The notes under the pieces were generated by a model, which saw nothing but the letters and a program-made list of their open reading frames with translations, did not search any database and was not told where the DNA came from. Positions 50,711 to 59,995 of a stretch of 64,000 bases of DNA are shown piece by piece. The stretch lies in the NCBI RefSeq assembly GCF_026127265.1, contig NZ_WWFG01000011.1, positions 1 to 64,000 on the forward strand, given 5' to 3'. This DNA comes from Nostoc sp. KVJ3. Lineage in GTDB: Bacteria > Cyanobacteriota > Cyanobacteriia > Cyanobacteriales > Nostocaceae. The position numbers and the translations under genes were made by a program. Numbering within the stretch: position 1 is the first letter of the stretch; each line of letters opens with the position of its first letter.

Positions 50711-51899
50711 TAGAACTTACGCATTGACAAGCAAGACAAAAAGTGCATAAGGAGAATGCAGAAAAAAAACAGCGACCGCTAGTTACCAGAGGCGTTAAAA
50801 ACAGATAATTTACTTGGCTGTGTTTAGGGTTCGGACAATCAGAGCAATTACTAAACCATCAACCGCTAAATGTGACTTGAACACTTATACTCTGTTTCTA
50901 CTGGCAGAATCAAAGTATCCAGGTTGCACACGTCTGGCAGAGATAATGGAAAATTTATCTCATGATAGCGTCAATAGATTTTTGCTACGTGAACGGTACG
51001 AACCCAAGGACTTATTTGAAGAAATCAAGCCCAATATCAATCTAGTTGGAGGTACTTTAAGTGGAGATGATACGGTAATTGATAAGCCTCATAGTGACCC
51101 GGAAATAACAGATTTAATCGGTTATTACTATTCAGGTAGACATCATCGTGCCGTTAAGGGAGTTCAGTTAATTACCTTGTATTACACCGAGTGTTCAGGT
51201 AAATCTGTACCTGTAAATTATCGCATTTATAACAAACAAGATAACAAGACTAAAAATGATTATTTACGAGAAATGATTACTGAGGTAATGGATTGGGGTT
51301 TAAAGCCTAAAACAATGACAACTGACGCTTGGTATTCCAGTCAAAAAAACCTGAAGTTACTGAAAAACAAGGGATTAGGGTTTTTAACTGGGGTAGCTAA
51401 AAATCGCTCATGTTCCATTGATGGTAAAAATTTTACCCAAGTCCAAAACTTAGAAATTCCCGAAGATGGTTTAATAGTGTATCTAAAGAATTTTGGTCAG
51501 GTAAAAGTATTTCGGAAAAGTTTCAAAAACGAAACTAAAAGATATTACATTATGTATATCCCTGAAAAAGATACACTAAACTCAATTTCCAGAACAGAAT
51601 TTAAAGAGCTACATTCAATTCATTGGGGGATTGAGTGTTACCACAGAGCTATTAAACAAGTATGTGGCATTGGAAGATTCATGGTTAGAACAACCGATGC
51701 TATTAAGACTCACTTTTTTAGTGCAATTCGCGCTTTCACACAATTAGAATTAATGCGGGCAGAAGACTTGATTGAAAATTGGTATGAAATCCAAAGGAAT
51801 CTGTCTCTCCAAGTAGCTCGTGACTTTATTTTGGAACATTTAGCGCAGAATTTGAATTTGAATACATAGTATCAATTTTCTGTCAATGCGTAAGTTCTA
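50711..51899. mobile_element. DDE insertion sequence in the DUF1634 gene
   Basis: A 1,189-bp element with perfect 19-bp inverted ends TAGAACTTACGCATTGACA (50711-50729, and inverted at 51881-51899), flanked by a 5-bp duplication GCATT (50706-50710 and 51900-51904). The family is IS701/IS4-like; the exact group is not certain from sequence inspection. Confidence 0.85.
50814..51869 (+). CDS. DDE transposase (IS701/IS4-like)
   Basis: The 351-aa transposase has candidate catalytic acidic residues in LSGDDTVIDKPHS (first Asp), KTMTTDAWYSS (second Asp) and IHWGIECYHRAIKQ (Glu). A TTG start is used in this frame. It is intact, and its ends are perfect, so the insertion may be recent. Confidence 0.8.
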   Translation: MAVFRVRTIRAITKPSTAKCDLNTYTLFLLAESKYPGCTRLAEIMENLSHDSVNRFLLRERYEPKDLFEEIKPNINLVGGTLSGDDTVIDKPHSDPEITDLIGYYYSGRHHRAVKGVQLITLYYTECSGKSVPVNYRIYNKQDNKTKNDYLREMITEVMDWGLKPKTMTTDAWYSSQKNLKLLKNKGLGFLTGVAKNRSCSIDGKNFTQVQNLEIPEDGLIVYLKNFGQVKVFRKSFKNETKRYYIMYIPEKDTLNSISRTEFKELHSIHWGIECYHRAIKQVCGIGRFMVRTTDAIKTHFFSAIRAFTQLELMRAEDLIENWYEIQRNLSLQVARDFILEHLAQNLNLNT

Positions 51900-52394
51900 G
51901 CATTATTCAACTAGGACTACTGCTACTGATTGCTACTCCAGTTATGAGAGTGGTTTTTTCTCTGTTGGCCTTTGTTCGACTAAAAGATTATACCTATGTA
52001 ATTGTGACTCTAATTGTACTGGCTGGGCTGATTTACAGTCTCATTGGAGAATATTCTTAGATAGGTCTAAATTGGCTTAGTATTACTTGTGTTACTCTTA
52101 TACAAAGAATACATACTCCTGTCTCTCTTATCACAAGCTATTGGAGCCGAGGGAGCAGAAGGCGAAGGGTGCAAGGAAAAAATAATAGTTCGTACAATAC
52201 TTTCTTTAATTACTTCAAGAGTTTATTAGAACAGTGTTAGAAGTTGAAAACTCGTACACCTACCTTTAAATTACTATTTTGTCAATCATTCTTGTTTATC
52301 TTTTTGAAAACAAATCAAAATAGCTCCTATTACTTTATTACTTTAGAGTTTAGATAGAATTACAAGTTTAAAAGCTTGTATAGTATCTAGCCTA

Positions 52395-52832
52395 ATGAGA
52401 CTACCAAATAAATTTGAATACTCACTTCTAGCGATGTTGGCATTGGTAGATTCCTACCAGAATGGCGAGCCAATGCAAATTAAACAAATAGCAGAGCTAA
52501 AAGGTATACAAAATCGCTACTTAGAACAACTACTAGCAACATTAAGATGTCGAGGTTTAATTAATAGCTTACGTGGCGCTAAGGGCGGCTACATCTTAGC
52601 ACGTGACCCCCGAAAAATCACAGTTCTAGATGTTTTGACTGCCATAGAGGGAGTAGAGATTGATGTACCTGCCAACAATACAACTATTGAAACTATGGAA
52701 TCGGGCATAGTGGAGGAGGTTTGGCAAGAAGCCTGTCAATCAGCTAACTTAGTTTTCCAAAAGCATTCACTCCAAGACCTTTGGGAAAGACGGTCTAAAC
52801 GCCAACAAAGGGAACTTATGTACTATATATAA
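52395..52832 (+). CDS. Rrf2-family transcriptional regulator
   Basis: The 145-aa protein has the Rrf2 winged helix (IKQIAELKGIQNRYLEQLLA followed by GLINSLRGAKGGYILARDP). The three-cysteine Fe-S cluster ligands of IscR/NsrR are absent, as in the CymR-like sulfur-metabolism group, so it is likely a cysteine- or sulfur-responsive repressor. That fits the nearby TauE/DUF1634 genes. The next gene follows 19 bp later. The preceding 330 bp are AT-rich and contain its promoter but no gene. Confidence 0.8.
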   Translation: MRLPNKFEYSLLAMLALVDSYQNGEPMQIKQIAELKGIQNRYLEQLLATLRCRGLINSLRGAKGGYILARDPRKITVLDVLTAIEGVEIDVPANNTTIETMESGIVEEVWQEACQSANLVFQKHSLQDLWERRSKRQQRELMYYI

Positions 52833-52851
52833 AAAGGTAAATATTGTAACA

Positions 52852-53118
52852 ATGTTTAACAATAATCTTTTTTCCGAACCTTTTGGTGAAACAACTGACG
52901 TGGAAATTTGGCTTAGTCGGGCTGGGCTAAAATTTGAAGACTTAGGTAATGATGTGACTAGTATAGCCATTCGTAAGCAATGGCGGGAATATCAAGCGGC
53001 AGTGCAAAGATGCTGTGCAACCTTCCATCAACCACCAGAACGTGTTCAACTGAGTGGCGTTTATCAAAAGTTGAGAATACCTAGTAGTGAAGCAATGAGG
53101 TATAAAGTTCTTAATTAA
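52852..53118 (+). CDS. Hypothetical protein, 88 aa
   Basis: A small soluble protein (GETTDVEIWLSRAGLKFEDL, REYQAAVQRCCATFHQPPER) co-oriented with and 19 bp behind the Rrf2 regulator, so probably co-transcribed with it. No domain recognised. Confidence 0.55.
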   Translation: MFNNNLFSEPFGETTDVEIWLSRAGLKFEDLGNDVTSIAIRKQWREYQAAVQRCCATFHQPPERVQLSGVYQKLRIPSSEAMRYKVLN

Positions 53119-53312
53119 TTGGCAATCTTGCGATGCTGCACTCAAGCAGCAAGACAGTAGTAGCTTCTGGGTGAGTCAGGAGAGTGACTTCCTCGCTTAC
53201 ACTCAGATGTTGTTTGCGTCCATGTATCTTTTTGATGGCATCATAGGCTACATCAATGCAAATCATCGTTGCTGCTTCCACTGGTTGACTATCAACTGCC
53301 GCTTCTGATGGA
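53111..53312 (-). pseudogene. IS5-type transposase fragment
   Basis: The minus-strand reading TRPSPSEAAVDSQPVEAATM followed by AYDAIKKIHGRKQHLSVS matches the catalytic-core segment of IS5/IS4-like transposases (second region with DSQ.V and KKI.GRK). Both ends are missing and the remaining frame is cut by neighbouring sequence. It abuts a 114-bp MITE. Confidence 0.65.
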
Positions 53313-53426
53313 CTAGGGCGTGTCATCAATTTAAGCAGATAACAGAAGCAGCTAAATAAATTGCACCATTTGGCTTATCCTAAGAATCCCTGATTCCAGT
53401 TTACCTAATTGATGACACGCCCTAGA
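53313..53426. mobile_element. MITE with perfect 19-bp inverted ends
   Basis: A 114-bp non-coding element bounded by CTAGGGCGTGTCATCAATT (53313-53331) and its inverted copy (53408-53426), the end type of cyanobacterial IS5-like elements. It sits beside the transposase fragment, and could be an internally deleted derivative of the same IS. Confidence 0.75.
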
Positions 53427-53431
53427 TATAC

Positions 53432-53552
53432 CCGGATTTCTCACAAGTTTGAGGGAAGGGCAGAGGGGCAGAGGAGAAAGAACTTGTACAATAACTCTTC
53501 CCTACTCCCCTACTCCCCTGCACAGGCTTTGAGCATCGGTGAGAAATCCGGG
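53432..53552. mobile_element. MITE-like element, copy 2
   Basis: An inverted copy of the element at 39512-39635: the ends CCCGGATTTCTCAC and GTGAGAAATCCGGG are perfect here, and the outer flanks are ATATA on both sides. The core keeps AGGGGCAGAGGAG and CCCCTACTCCCCTGC. Confidence 0.75.
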
Positions 53553-53653
53553 ATATAATATGTGGCGCATCAAAATTAGACTTTTTGGAGCCTGAAGACT
53601 TGCTGTGAGGTTTTCATCTGGAAAAATTAAATGCGTCTCAGCTTAGAACATTT

Positions 53654-55579
53654 TTAATTTGATTTCGGACGAGGAAAATTAGAAGGTGGCTGGAAGTTTT
53701 CTACTGGTACATCTTTAAGTGCCTTCTGCATAAAATCACGCCATATAGGAGCAACCATACCTCCGCCTGTCGCGTGGCTAGATAATTGTCGGTTGTTGTC
53801 CCTCCCTACCCAAATGGCAGTTGTTAACTGCGGTACCGTACCAATAAACCAAATATCTTTCTCTGAGGAAGTTGTACCTGTTTTTCCTGCAACTGGACGA
53901 CCTATATCTGCACCTCTACCAGTTCCTTCTTTAACTACCGTTTGCATTACGTCTAAAATTGCTGCTGATGCCCAAGGGTCAAGAACTCGCTGAGGTTTAG
54001 GAGTATTATCTATTAACACATTGCCACTACCGTCAGTAACACGGGCAATAATCGTTGGAGGTGATTGCCACCCGTAATTAGCAAAAGTTGCATAAGCGCT
54101 AGCCATTTCTAATGGTGTCACACCGATCGCACCTAGTGGCAAAGAACTCACCGGTTCCATCGGACTCATAATTCCCAAAGTACGGCAAGTTTCAATTACT
54201 TTATTCATACCCACAGCTTTGCCAATTTTGACTGCGGGAACATTACGAGACTGGGCTAGGGCTGTACGAATCGGTATTGCTCCCATAAATGTATTATCGT
54301 AGTTTCGGGGATAATACCAACCGTTACCATCACGATAACTAACTGGAGTATCTAGGATTGTTGTATTTGGTGTAAATTTACCACTAGCAAAAGCAGTATA
54401 GTAAACAAACGGCTTAAAAGAAGATCCTGGCTGACGGTGGGCTTGAGTTGCTCGGTTAAATTCGCTAGTTTTTGAATCTACACCACCCACTAGTGCTTTG
54501 ACAAAATGTGTGCGAGGATCAATTGCCACTAAAGCCATTTGATTATTGTTTAATCCCTCACTTTCAAGGGTTTTATGCCACTTCTTGATGGTTTCTTCTG
54601 CCATCATTTGGAAGCCTGCATCTACTGTGGTCTGTACGTGCATTCCTCCTTTGAGCAACGTTTCACGCCCAAACTTTTTAATTAATTCCTGGGCTACAGT
54701 ATTAGTAACGTAAGGCAAAGTGCTACCTTGAAATGACTTGATTTCACCAAGTTTTATTTTTTGTTTGGGGGCATCATTATACTCTTGCTGAGTAATCCAA
54801 TTAAGTTCTAACATTCGCCCCAATACTTCTTTTTGTTTTTGTTTTGCCAGCTTCATACTGACAAAGGGGCTAAATTCTTCTGGAGCTTGAATTAAGCCTG
54901 CCATCATCGCTGATTCGCCCAGAGTCAAATTTTCTGCTGATTTATTAAAGTAAGTGCGTGCTGCTGTTTGAACACCATAGTTATTGTGACCCCAGTAAAC
55001 TTGATTGAGGTACATCTCTAATATGTGGTCTTTACTAATAACTTGCTCTAAGCGAATTGCTAATACTGCTTCTGCAATTTTTCGGGTAACAGCACGTTTT
55101 TGAGATAAGAAAATATTTTTCACCAATTGCATGGTGATTGTAGAACCACCTTCTCGCACACCTCCAGCTGCCCAATTGACTAAAGCTGCGCGTCCAATAC
55201 CAACAGGATTAATTCCGTGATGATCGTAGAAGTGACTGTCTTCGCTGGCTAATACCGCTCGTTTGAGATTAGGAGAAATTTGATTTAGAGTTACTACTTC
55301 TCGATTAGCTTCACCATGTATACTTGCTAAAAGCTTACCTTTAATGTCATAGATATAACTTGTTTCTGAGGGGAAAAAAGTTCGTAGTTGTCTAACATCT
55401 GGCAGATCGCGGAAACTAATAGCTAAACCAACTAGTCCTCCCGCTAAAACCGAACTTGCTACCATCGTGATAGATAGGAGCGTACCACCAGTTACTTGAC
55501 CGACTCCTTTGAAAAACTCAAAACCAGATAAATCGTGAATTTCTGAGTGTTTCTTTGCAAAACTTTTAGTCGAAGACAC
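53654..55579 (-). CDS. Class A penicillin-binding protein (PBP1A-like)
   Basis: The 641-aa bifunctional enzyme has an N-terminal TM helix (about residues 30-55), a GT51 glycosyltransferase domain with LASEDSHFYDHHGINP and EGGSTITMQLVKN, and a transpeptidase domain with SSFK (catalytic Ser), SRN in AQSRNVPAVK and KTG in VAGKTGTTSSEKD. It polymerises and cross-links peptidoglycan on the outside of the cytoplasmic membrane. It lies on the same strand as the FtsI-like gene upstream (255 bp apart). Confidence 0.9.
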   Translation of the reverse strand: MSSTKSFAKKHSEIHDLSGFEFFKGVGQVTGGTLLSITMVASSVLAGGLVGLAISFRDLPDVRQLRTFFPSETSYIYDIKGKLLASIHGEANREVVTLNQISPNLKRAVLASEDSHFYDHHGINPVGIGRAALVNWAAGGVREGGSTITMQLVKNIFLSQKRAVTRKIAEAVLAIRLEQVISKDHILEMYLNQVYWGHNNYGVQTAARTYFNKSAENLTLGESAMMAGLIQAPEEFSPFVSMKLAKQKQKEVLGRMLELNWITQQEYNDAPKQKIKLGEIKSFQGSTLPYVTNTVAQELIKKFGRETLLKGGMHVQTTVDAGFQMMAEETIKKWHKTLESEGLNNNQMALVAIDPRTHFVKALVGGVDSKTSEFNRATQAHRQPGSSFKPFVYYTAFASGKFTPNTTILDTPVSYRDGNGWYYPRNYDNTFMGAIPIRTALAQSRNVPAVKIGKAVGMNKVIETCRTLGIMSPMEPVSSLPLGAIGVTPLEMASAYATFANYGWQSPPTIIARVTDGSGNVLIDNTPKPQRVLDPWASAAILDVMQTVVKEGTGRGADIGRPVAGKTGTTSSEKDIWFIGTVPQLTTAIWVGRDNNRQLSSHATGGGMVAPIWRDFMQKALKDVPVENFQPPSNFPRPKSN

Positions 55580-55834
55580 GGCAACTATACTTCCTCACTT
55601 ATAAATACAACTACAATTTATTTAATTTTGGTAATTTGATATCTTGCACTATTATCAATAATCGTAGATATCAGTGCATAATATACAACATAAATATTTC
55701 AGTTTAAATCAACTAGAAAAATTGCTATTTGTATATGATTAGAAATTTTTATTTCGACTCCATAAAACTCTAAAAAATAGATGGCTAGTTTTTTATGCGG
55801 CTACTTTATTCCCATTTTGTATAGTCTTCAACAC

Positions 55835-57634
55835 TTAATTAACTCCCGGAATTGGTGGAATTTTCTCAAGATAAATTAATGCTTCTATTACAGATTTAAC
55901 AATGGGTGCGGCGACAGTACCACCATAAACATTTTCTCCTTTCGGCTCATCTACCACTGCCAAAACTACATAACGGGGAGACTCCACTGGTAATATACCC
56001 GAAAAGCTCGTGATGTAAGCGCCTTTTTTATAACCGCCAGTGGAACTTGCTTTTTGAGCTGTACCAGTTTTGCCAGCTATGTGATAACCGGAGATTTCTG
56101 AGGCTTTTCCAGTTCCTTCTTCAACCACAGTTTCCATCATTTTAATCACCTGTTGAGTTGTAGTGCGTGAGAAAATTTGGCTTGGTGTTGTGAAAGTTGG
56201 TGAGTAATGTATCTGTCTTTTACTATCAATTAGTCCCCGAACTACATGAGGTTTAACTAATTTTCCACCGTTAGCTAAAGCCCCATGCAATTGCACTAGT
56301 TGTAACGGTGTGAGAGAAAAACCTTGCCCAAAGGAGGTAGTTGCTGGTTCAATGGGTGAAGCAACAAAATTTTCTTGACTTTTCAACTGTCCGCTAACTG
56401 CAAATGGCAAATCTGTATCAACAGTTTGCCCTACTCCTAAGCGTTGAAGCCAGTTGTAATAGACTGAAGGACGCAATCGCTGCATAATTTCCACCATGCC
56501 AACATTGCTAGAGTATTGGAGAATTTGAGCAATACTAATTTTTCGATAATTGTTTTCCTCAGCATTTTTAATAGTGTAGTTGGCTACTTTAATGAAACCA
56601 GGATCTTTAAATACATCATCTGATTTAATAACGCCATTTTCTAAAGCGATCGCTACATTCAAAGGCTTAAATGTTGAGCCTGGTTCATAAGTATCCGCTA
56701 CTGTCCAATTTTTAAACAGTGAAATATCAGCTTTGGAGTATTCGTTGGAGTTATATGTTGGCAGAGATACTCAAGCCAGCAATGAACCATCCAAAGCATC
56801 CATTACAATTACCGCCCCCCGTTTCGCCCTAAATTTCTCCATCTGTTGCTTTAGAGCTAAACGGGCGCTTCGTTGTAGACGACTATCAATAGTTAGCTGT
56901 AGTTGCAAATCATCAAAATCCAGCAATCCCACAGGAGCATAATCTGGCATCAATGCGCCGTTACCTGTTCGACTGAGCCGTACAGTTTCTACAGAACGTT
57001 TCAGCAAATCTTCTTGGCTATATTCCACACCTGCTTGACCACTACGGTCTGTATTGACATAACCTACTACATCTGCAACTAAATCGTTCTCTGGGTAGAA
57101 CCGGAGGTATTTTTGAGTTAACTCCAAACCATTGAGGTGCAATCCAGTTACATAAGTAACAGTTTCTTCTGGTAGAGCAGAAGTAAGTAAAATGCCACTT
57201 TTTTGACTTTGAAAAATTTTCACTAATTCATTAGCATTTTTGTTAAGTATTGGGGCAAGTTTTTGTGCTACTTGTTCATCAGATTGTTTAAACAGTTTTG
57301 GATGGGCGTACAGAGTATATACAAGACGGTCACAAGCCAAGATATTATGATTACGATCCACCACCATTCGGCGAGGTATAAAAGGCTGTAAAGTTACCAT
57401 CTGCTGATTTCGTGCTTTCTCTGTTAGCTTTACTCCCTGTACAATTTGTAATTTATACAAGTTGATAACCAGTCCTAAAACTGCTGCCATTAAAATACAC
57501 CATACTAAAAAAAGTCTGTGTCTAGTGTTTCGTATTTGGTTTGGTGTATGGGTAGTAATTTTTTTCTTTTTATCTTGTCTAAAAACACTCTCTCGCTTTG
57601 TAACTGCGGGATTCCTGGAACTCTGTAATTTCAC
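55835..57634 (-). pseudogene. FtsI/PBP2-type transpeptidase gene with internal TGA
   Basis: One continuous 600-codon frame holds a complete class B PBP except for a TGA at 56771-56773. The N-terminal piece (57634 to the stop) has a TM helix (LFLVWCILMAAVLGLVINLY) and the dimerisation domain (RMVVDRNHNILACD). The part after the stop holds the transpeptidase with GSTFKPL (catalytic Ser), SSNVGM and AGKTGTAQKA. Family members read LLA-W-.SLPTYNPN at this place, so a Trp codon TGG mutated to TGA is likely. All catalytic residues lie after the stop, so without readthrough or internal initiation the product is inactive. The role would be septal or elongation cross-linking. The upstream region carries operator site 3. 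Confidence 0.8.
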
Positions 57635-57772
57635 TCTACTTGCTCATGATGATGAACGATATTTATTGACAATATTCATTGAACAGTAAGGCATGAAAAT
57701 TTGCCCAAACCGGAAATGATATTCTAATACCTCATCTGTATTTTCCTAACGCTACACCTTAAAAGTCTAAAA

Positions 57773-57802
57773 GTTGGGTAGAATTCGGGTAAAAATCGGG
57801 TA
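57773..57802 (-). promoter_or_regulatory. Triple 11-bp direct-repeat operator, site 3
   Basis: GTTGGGTA (57773), TTCGGGTA (57784) and ATCGGGTA (57795) are spaced by 11 bp. A TGTAGC box on the minus strand (57756-57751) follows 16 bp after the last unit and points toward the FtsI-like gene start at 57634. Confidence 0.55.
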
Positions 57803-57997
57803 GTAAAAGCAAGAATGTTGATTAATTCTAAATTTCAATATAATTCGCATAAATTATAGATGAGATAATAGAGCAATCACAGTTTATTTCATGATGATAT
57901 AAGAATATCTTTTTATTTAGAGAATTTATTCGGTTTAGTGGGTATTTACATAGCCAATAGAAAAGAAAGCTTTTGGAGTGGCAATGAGTCTTACTAT

Positions 57998-58079
57998 CTA
58001 TATAAAATTAAAAATCTCCAAAAAAATAAAAATTAATTGTTTTTTTGGAGATATTTTAGTGCAGAGGAGCTTGAATTTA
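57998..58079 (-). ncRNA. Candidate small RNA B
   Basis: A predicted transcript of about 80 nt starts after a TAAACT box (58091-58086), 18 bp from operator site 4, and ends in a perfect 13-bp stem (58014-58026 with 58040-58052) followed on the minus strand by TTTTTAATTTT. The order of elements, loop size (13 versus 12 nt), the CTCCTCTGCACTA stretch and the TTGTGGAGAT block upstream match candidate sRNA A. It lies between the divergent FtsI-like and kinase genes. Confidence 0.4.
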
Positions 58080-58109
58080 AGTAGAAGTTTAATATCTATT
58101 TGTGGAGAT

Positions 58110-58139
58110 TTAAGGCAAAAATCGGGTAGAAATCGGTTA
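58110..58139 (-). promoter_or_regulatory. Triple 11-bp direct-repeat operator, site 4
   Basis: TTAAGGCA (58110, degenerate), ATCGGGTA (58121) and ATCGGTTA (58132), spaced by 11 bp. It lies 109 bp upstream of the kinase start and, in the minus direction, 18 bp before the -10 of candidate sRNA B. Confidence 0.55.
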
Positions 58140-58247
58140 GTAATAAAATTTTTGAACTAAGCCTAATATTTAGAAAAATCTTTACTTTGATGTAAGGTCT
58201 TGGATAAGATATGGACTCTGAGCCATTAATGATTAATTAATTTTTCT

Positions 58248-59648
58248 ATGAAATGGTCACTGGAAAGGAAATGGATTGCCTCTGGCTTTGGCTTGAGCTT
58301 ATTATTAATGGGTACAGCTAGTCTTATTTCTTACCAAAATGCTACTCAGTTAATTGAAAGTAGCAATCAAGTGAAGGACACACATGAGGTAATGAAAAAT
58401 GTTCTTGACATCTTCGCTACACTAACCGATGCAGAAGCTGGACGTAGGGGTTATATTCTTTATAGAGAGCAATCAGAACTCAAACGTTACTATCAGGCAA
58501 TGCAAAGCCTGGATGCCAAAGTTAAAAAATTGCAGCAACAGCTTGCTGATGACTCTTATCAACAGCAGCAAATAACGAAGCTAAAATTCCTCATTGCTCA
58601 AAGAGTTCAATTATCTAAACAGTCGATTAACCTCAAAGAAGTAGGTAAATCAAGCTTTGCTATTCAAGCACCTCTACTTACTCAAAGTAATCAAAACCGT
58701 AATCAAATCCGTGAAACGCTTACCCAAATGCAAGCTAGGGAGGAACAGTTACTGCAAATCTCAGTCAGACATTCCCAAGAGAATATCCGCAACCGGATGT
58801 TGATTGAATTCCTCGGTACTTTCTTGAGTTTTGCCATTTTATTAGGCGTTTATGCCTTACTTTATCAACAATTACTAAAGCGCCAAGAAGCAGAAGCTAT
58901 TCAACAGACTTTAGCTCAAGAAAAAGAACTTAGCGAATTGAAGTTACGCTTTTTTTCAATGGTATCCCATGAATTTCGTACACCATTGAGTATTATATTA
59001 GGGTCGGCTCAACTATTGGCTCAAAGTAATCAGCAGTGGACGGAAGAGAAGAAACTTAAAAATCTGTATCGCATTCAATCTTCAGCTAGGTCAATGAACC
59101 AGTTACTAACCGATATTTTAACTTTGACTAGGGCAGAAGCTGGGAAATTAGAATTTCATCTAGAACTGATAGATTTGGAAGCATTTTGCATTAATTTGAT
59201 AGAAGACCTCCAATTTTCTAATCAACAACAGCATACTATTAAATTTATCAGCCAAGGAAACTGTACCCATGCCAAATTAGACGAAAATATACTTTATTCG
59301 GTTCTGAGTAACTTACTCTCAAATGCAATTAAATATTCACCTCCAGAAGGAAGTATTTTTTTAATTCTTAGTTGTGAATCATCCGCAATATTTTTCCAAG
59401 TTAAAGATAATGGGATAGGAATTCCTGGGGAATTTAAAAAACACTTATTTGAGCCTTTTCATCGTGCTAATAATGTAGGTAAGATTGTTGGCAGTGGACT
59501 AGGACTTGCTGTGGTTAAAAAGTGTTTAGAAATACATCATGGAGAAATTTATGTAGATAGCGAAGTAGGAGGTGGAACAAGTTTTACGATAAAATTTCCT
59601 CAACAAGGAACAGTAATAGTCAAGAGTAATTTAAGCAGCCATGATTAA
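58248..59648 (+). CDS. CHASE3-domain sensor histidine kinase
   Basis: The 466-aa membrane kinase has TM1 (about residues 10-30), a CHASE3-type periplasmic helical sensor (TDAEAGRRGYILYREQSELK), TM2 (about 182-203), the HisKA box with the phospho-acceptor His in FSMVSHEFRTPLSIILG, and an HATPase domain with N box (LLSNAIKYSP), G1 (DNGIGIP) and G2 (GSGLGLAVVKKC). All key residues are present. No response-regulator gene is adjacent. The OmpR-type regulator at 44662 is a candidate partner, through the shared operator-hairpin units next to both genes. Confidence 0.85.
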   Translation: MKWSLERKWIASGFGLSLLLMGTASLISYQNATQLIESSNQVKDTHEVMKNVLDIFATLTDAEAGRRGYILYREQSELKRYYQAMQSLDAKVKKLQQQLADDSYQQQQITKLKFLIAQRVQLSKQSINLKEVGKSSFAIQAPLLTQSNQNRNQIRETLTQMQAREEQLLQISVRHSQENIRNRMLIEFLGTFLSFAILLGVYALLYQQLLKRQEAEAIQQTLAQEKELSELKLRFFSMVSHEFRTPLSIILGSAQLLAQSNQQWTEEKKLKNLYRIQSSARSMNQLLTDILTLTRAEAGKLEFHLELIDLEAFCINLIEDLQFSNQQQHTIKFISQGNCTHAKLDENILYSVLSNLLSNAIKYSPPEGSIFLILSCESSAIFFQVKDNGIGIPGEFKKHLFEPFHRANNVGKIVGSGLGLAVVKKCLEIHHGEIYVDSEVGGGTSFTIKFPQQGTVIVKSNLSSHD

Positions 59649-59780
59649 ACTTAAATCCTCTTGCCTATAAGATTTTCATCCTTACTATTTAAGAAATAAC
59701 TTTCAAGAGATAAATGTTAAAAATACATCTATTCATACAAAATATAATTAGAAAAAACTAACGTTGATTTAGAATAAACA

Positions 59781-59960
59781 ATGCCACATGTATTACTTGT
59801 AGATGATACACACCCCGCACGCAAAGGTAGCGGTAATGGTCTAGGGTTAGCAATCTCTAAGCGGATTATTGAAGCCCATCAACGCAGTATTATCGCCAGC
59901 AGCACATCAAATCGAGGGGCAACTTTTACTATATACTTGCCGATAATTCGTAATTCGTAA
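59781..59960 (+). pseudogene. Fused receiver start and kinase end relic
   Basis: The 59-codon ORF joins the first residues of a receiver domain (MPHVLLVDDTHPARK) directly to the G2 box and C-terminus of a histidine kinase ATPase domain (GSGNGLGLAISKRIIEAH, RGATFTIYLPI). It is evidently left from a deletion within a two-component gene cluster, and cannot be functional. Confidence 0.75.
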
Positions 59961-59995
59961 TTCGTAATTCTTAATTCGTCATTTGTCATTCGTAA
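59946..59995. repeat. Heptanucleotide tandem repeat
   Basis: Six to seven imperfect tandem copies of AATTCGT, ending in TCATTTGTCATTCGTAAT. It forms the tail of the fused relic's reading frame. The following 60000-60295 contains no recognisable gene. Confidence 0.7.

Larger units (their letters stand above)
50477..52060 (+). pseudogene. DUF1634 membrane protein gene interrupted by an IS
   Basis: The 5' part (50477-50710) encodes MVLNRRTKFEQRFEQF and a TM helix (VILATVLVLTGGILYLI). The 3' part (51905-52060) encodes two TM helices (LGLLLLIATPVMRVVFSLLA; YVIVTLIVLAGLIYSLIG). Removing the insertion and one target copy restores a continuous 129-aa DUF1634 protein (GRNRGI/IQLG at the join). DUF1634 proteins accompany TauE exporters. 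In the present state only a 78-residue N-terminal piece can be made. Confidence 0.85.
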
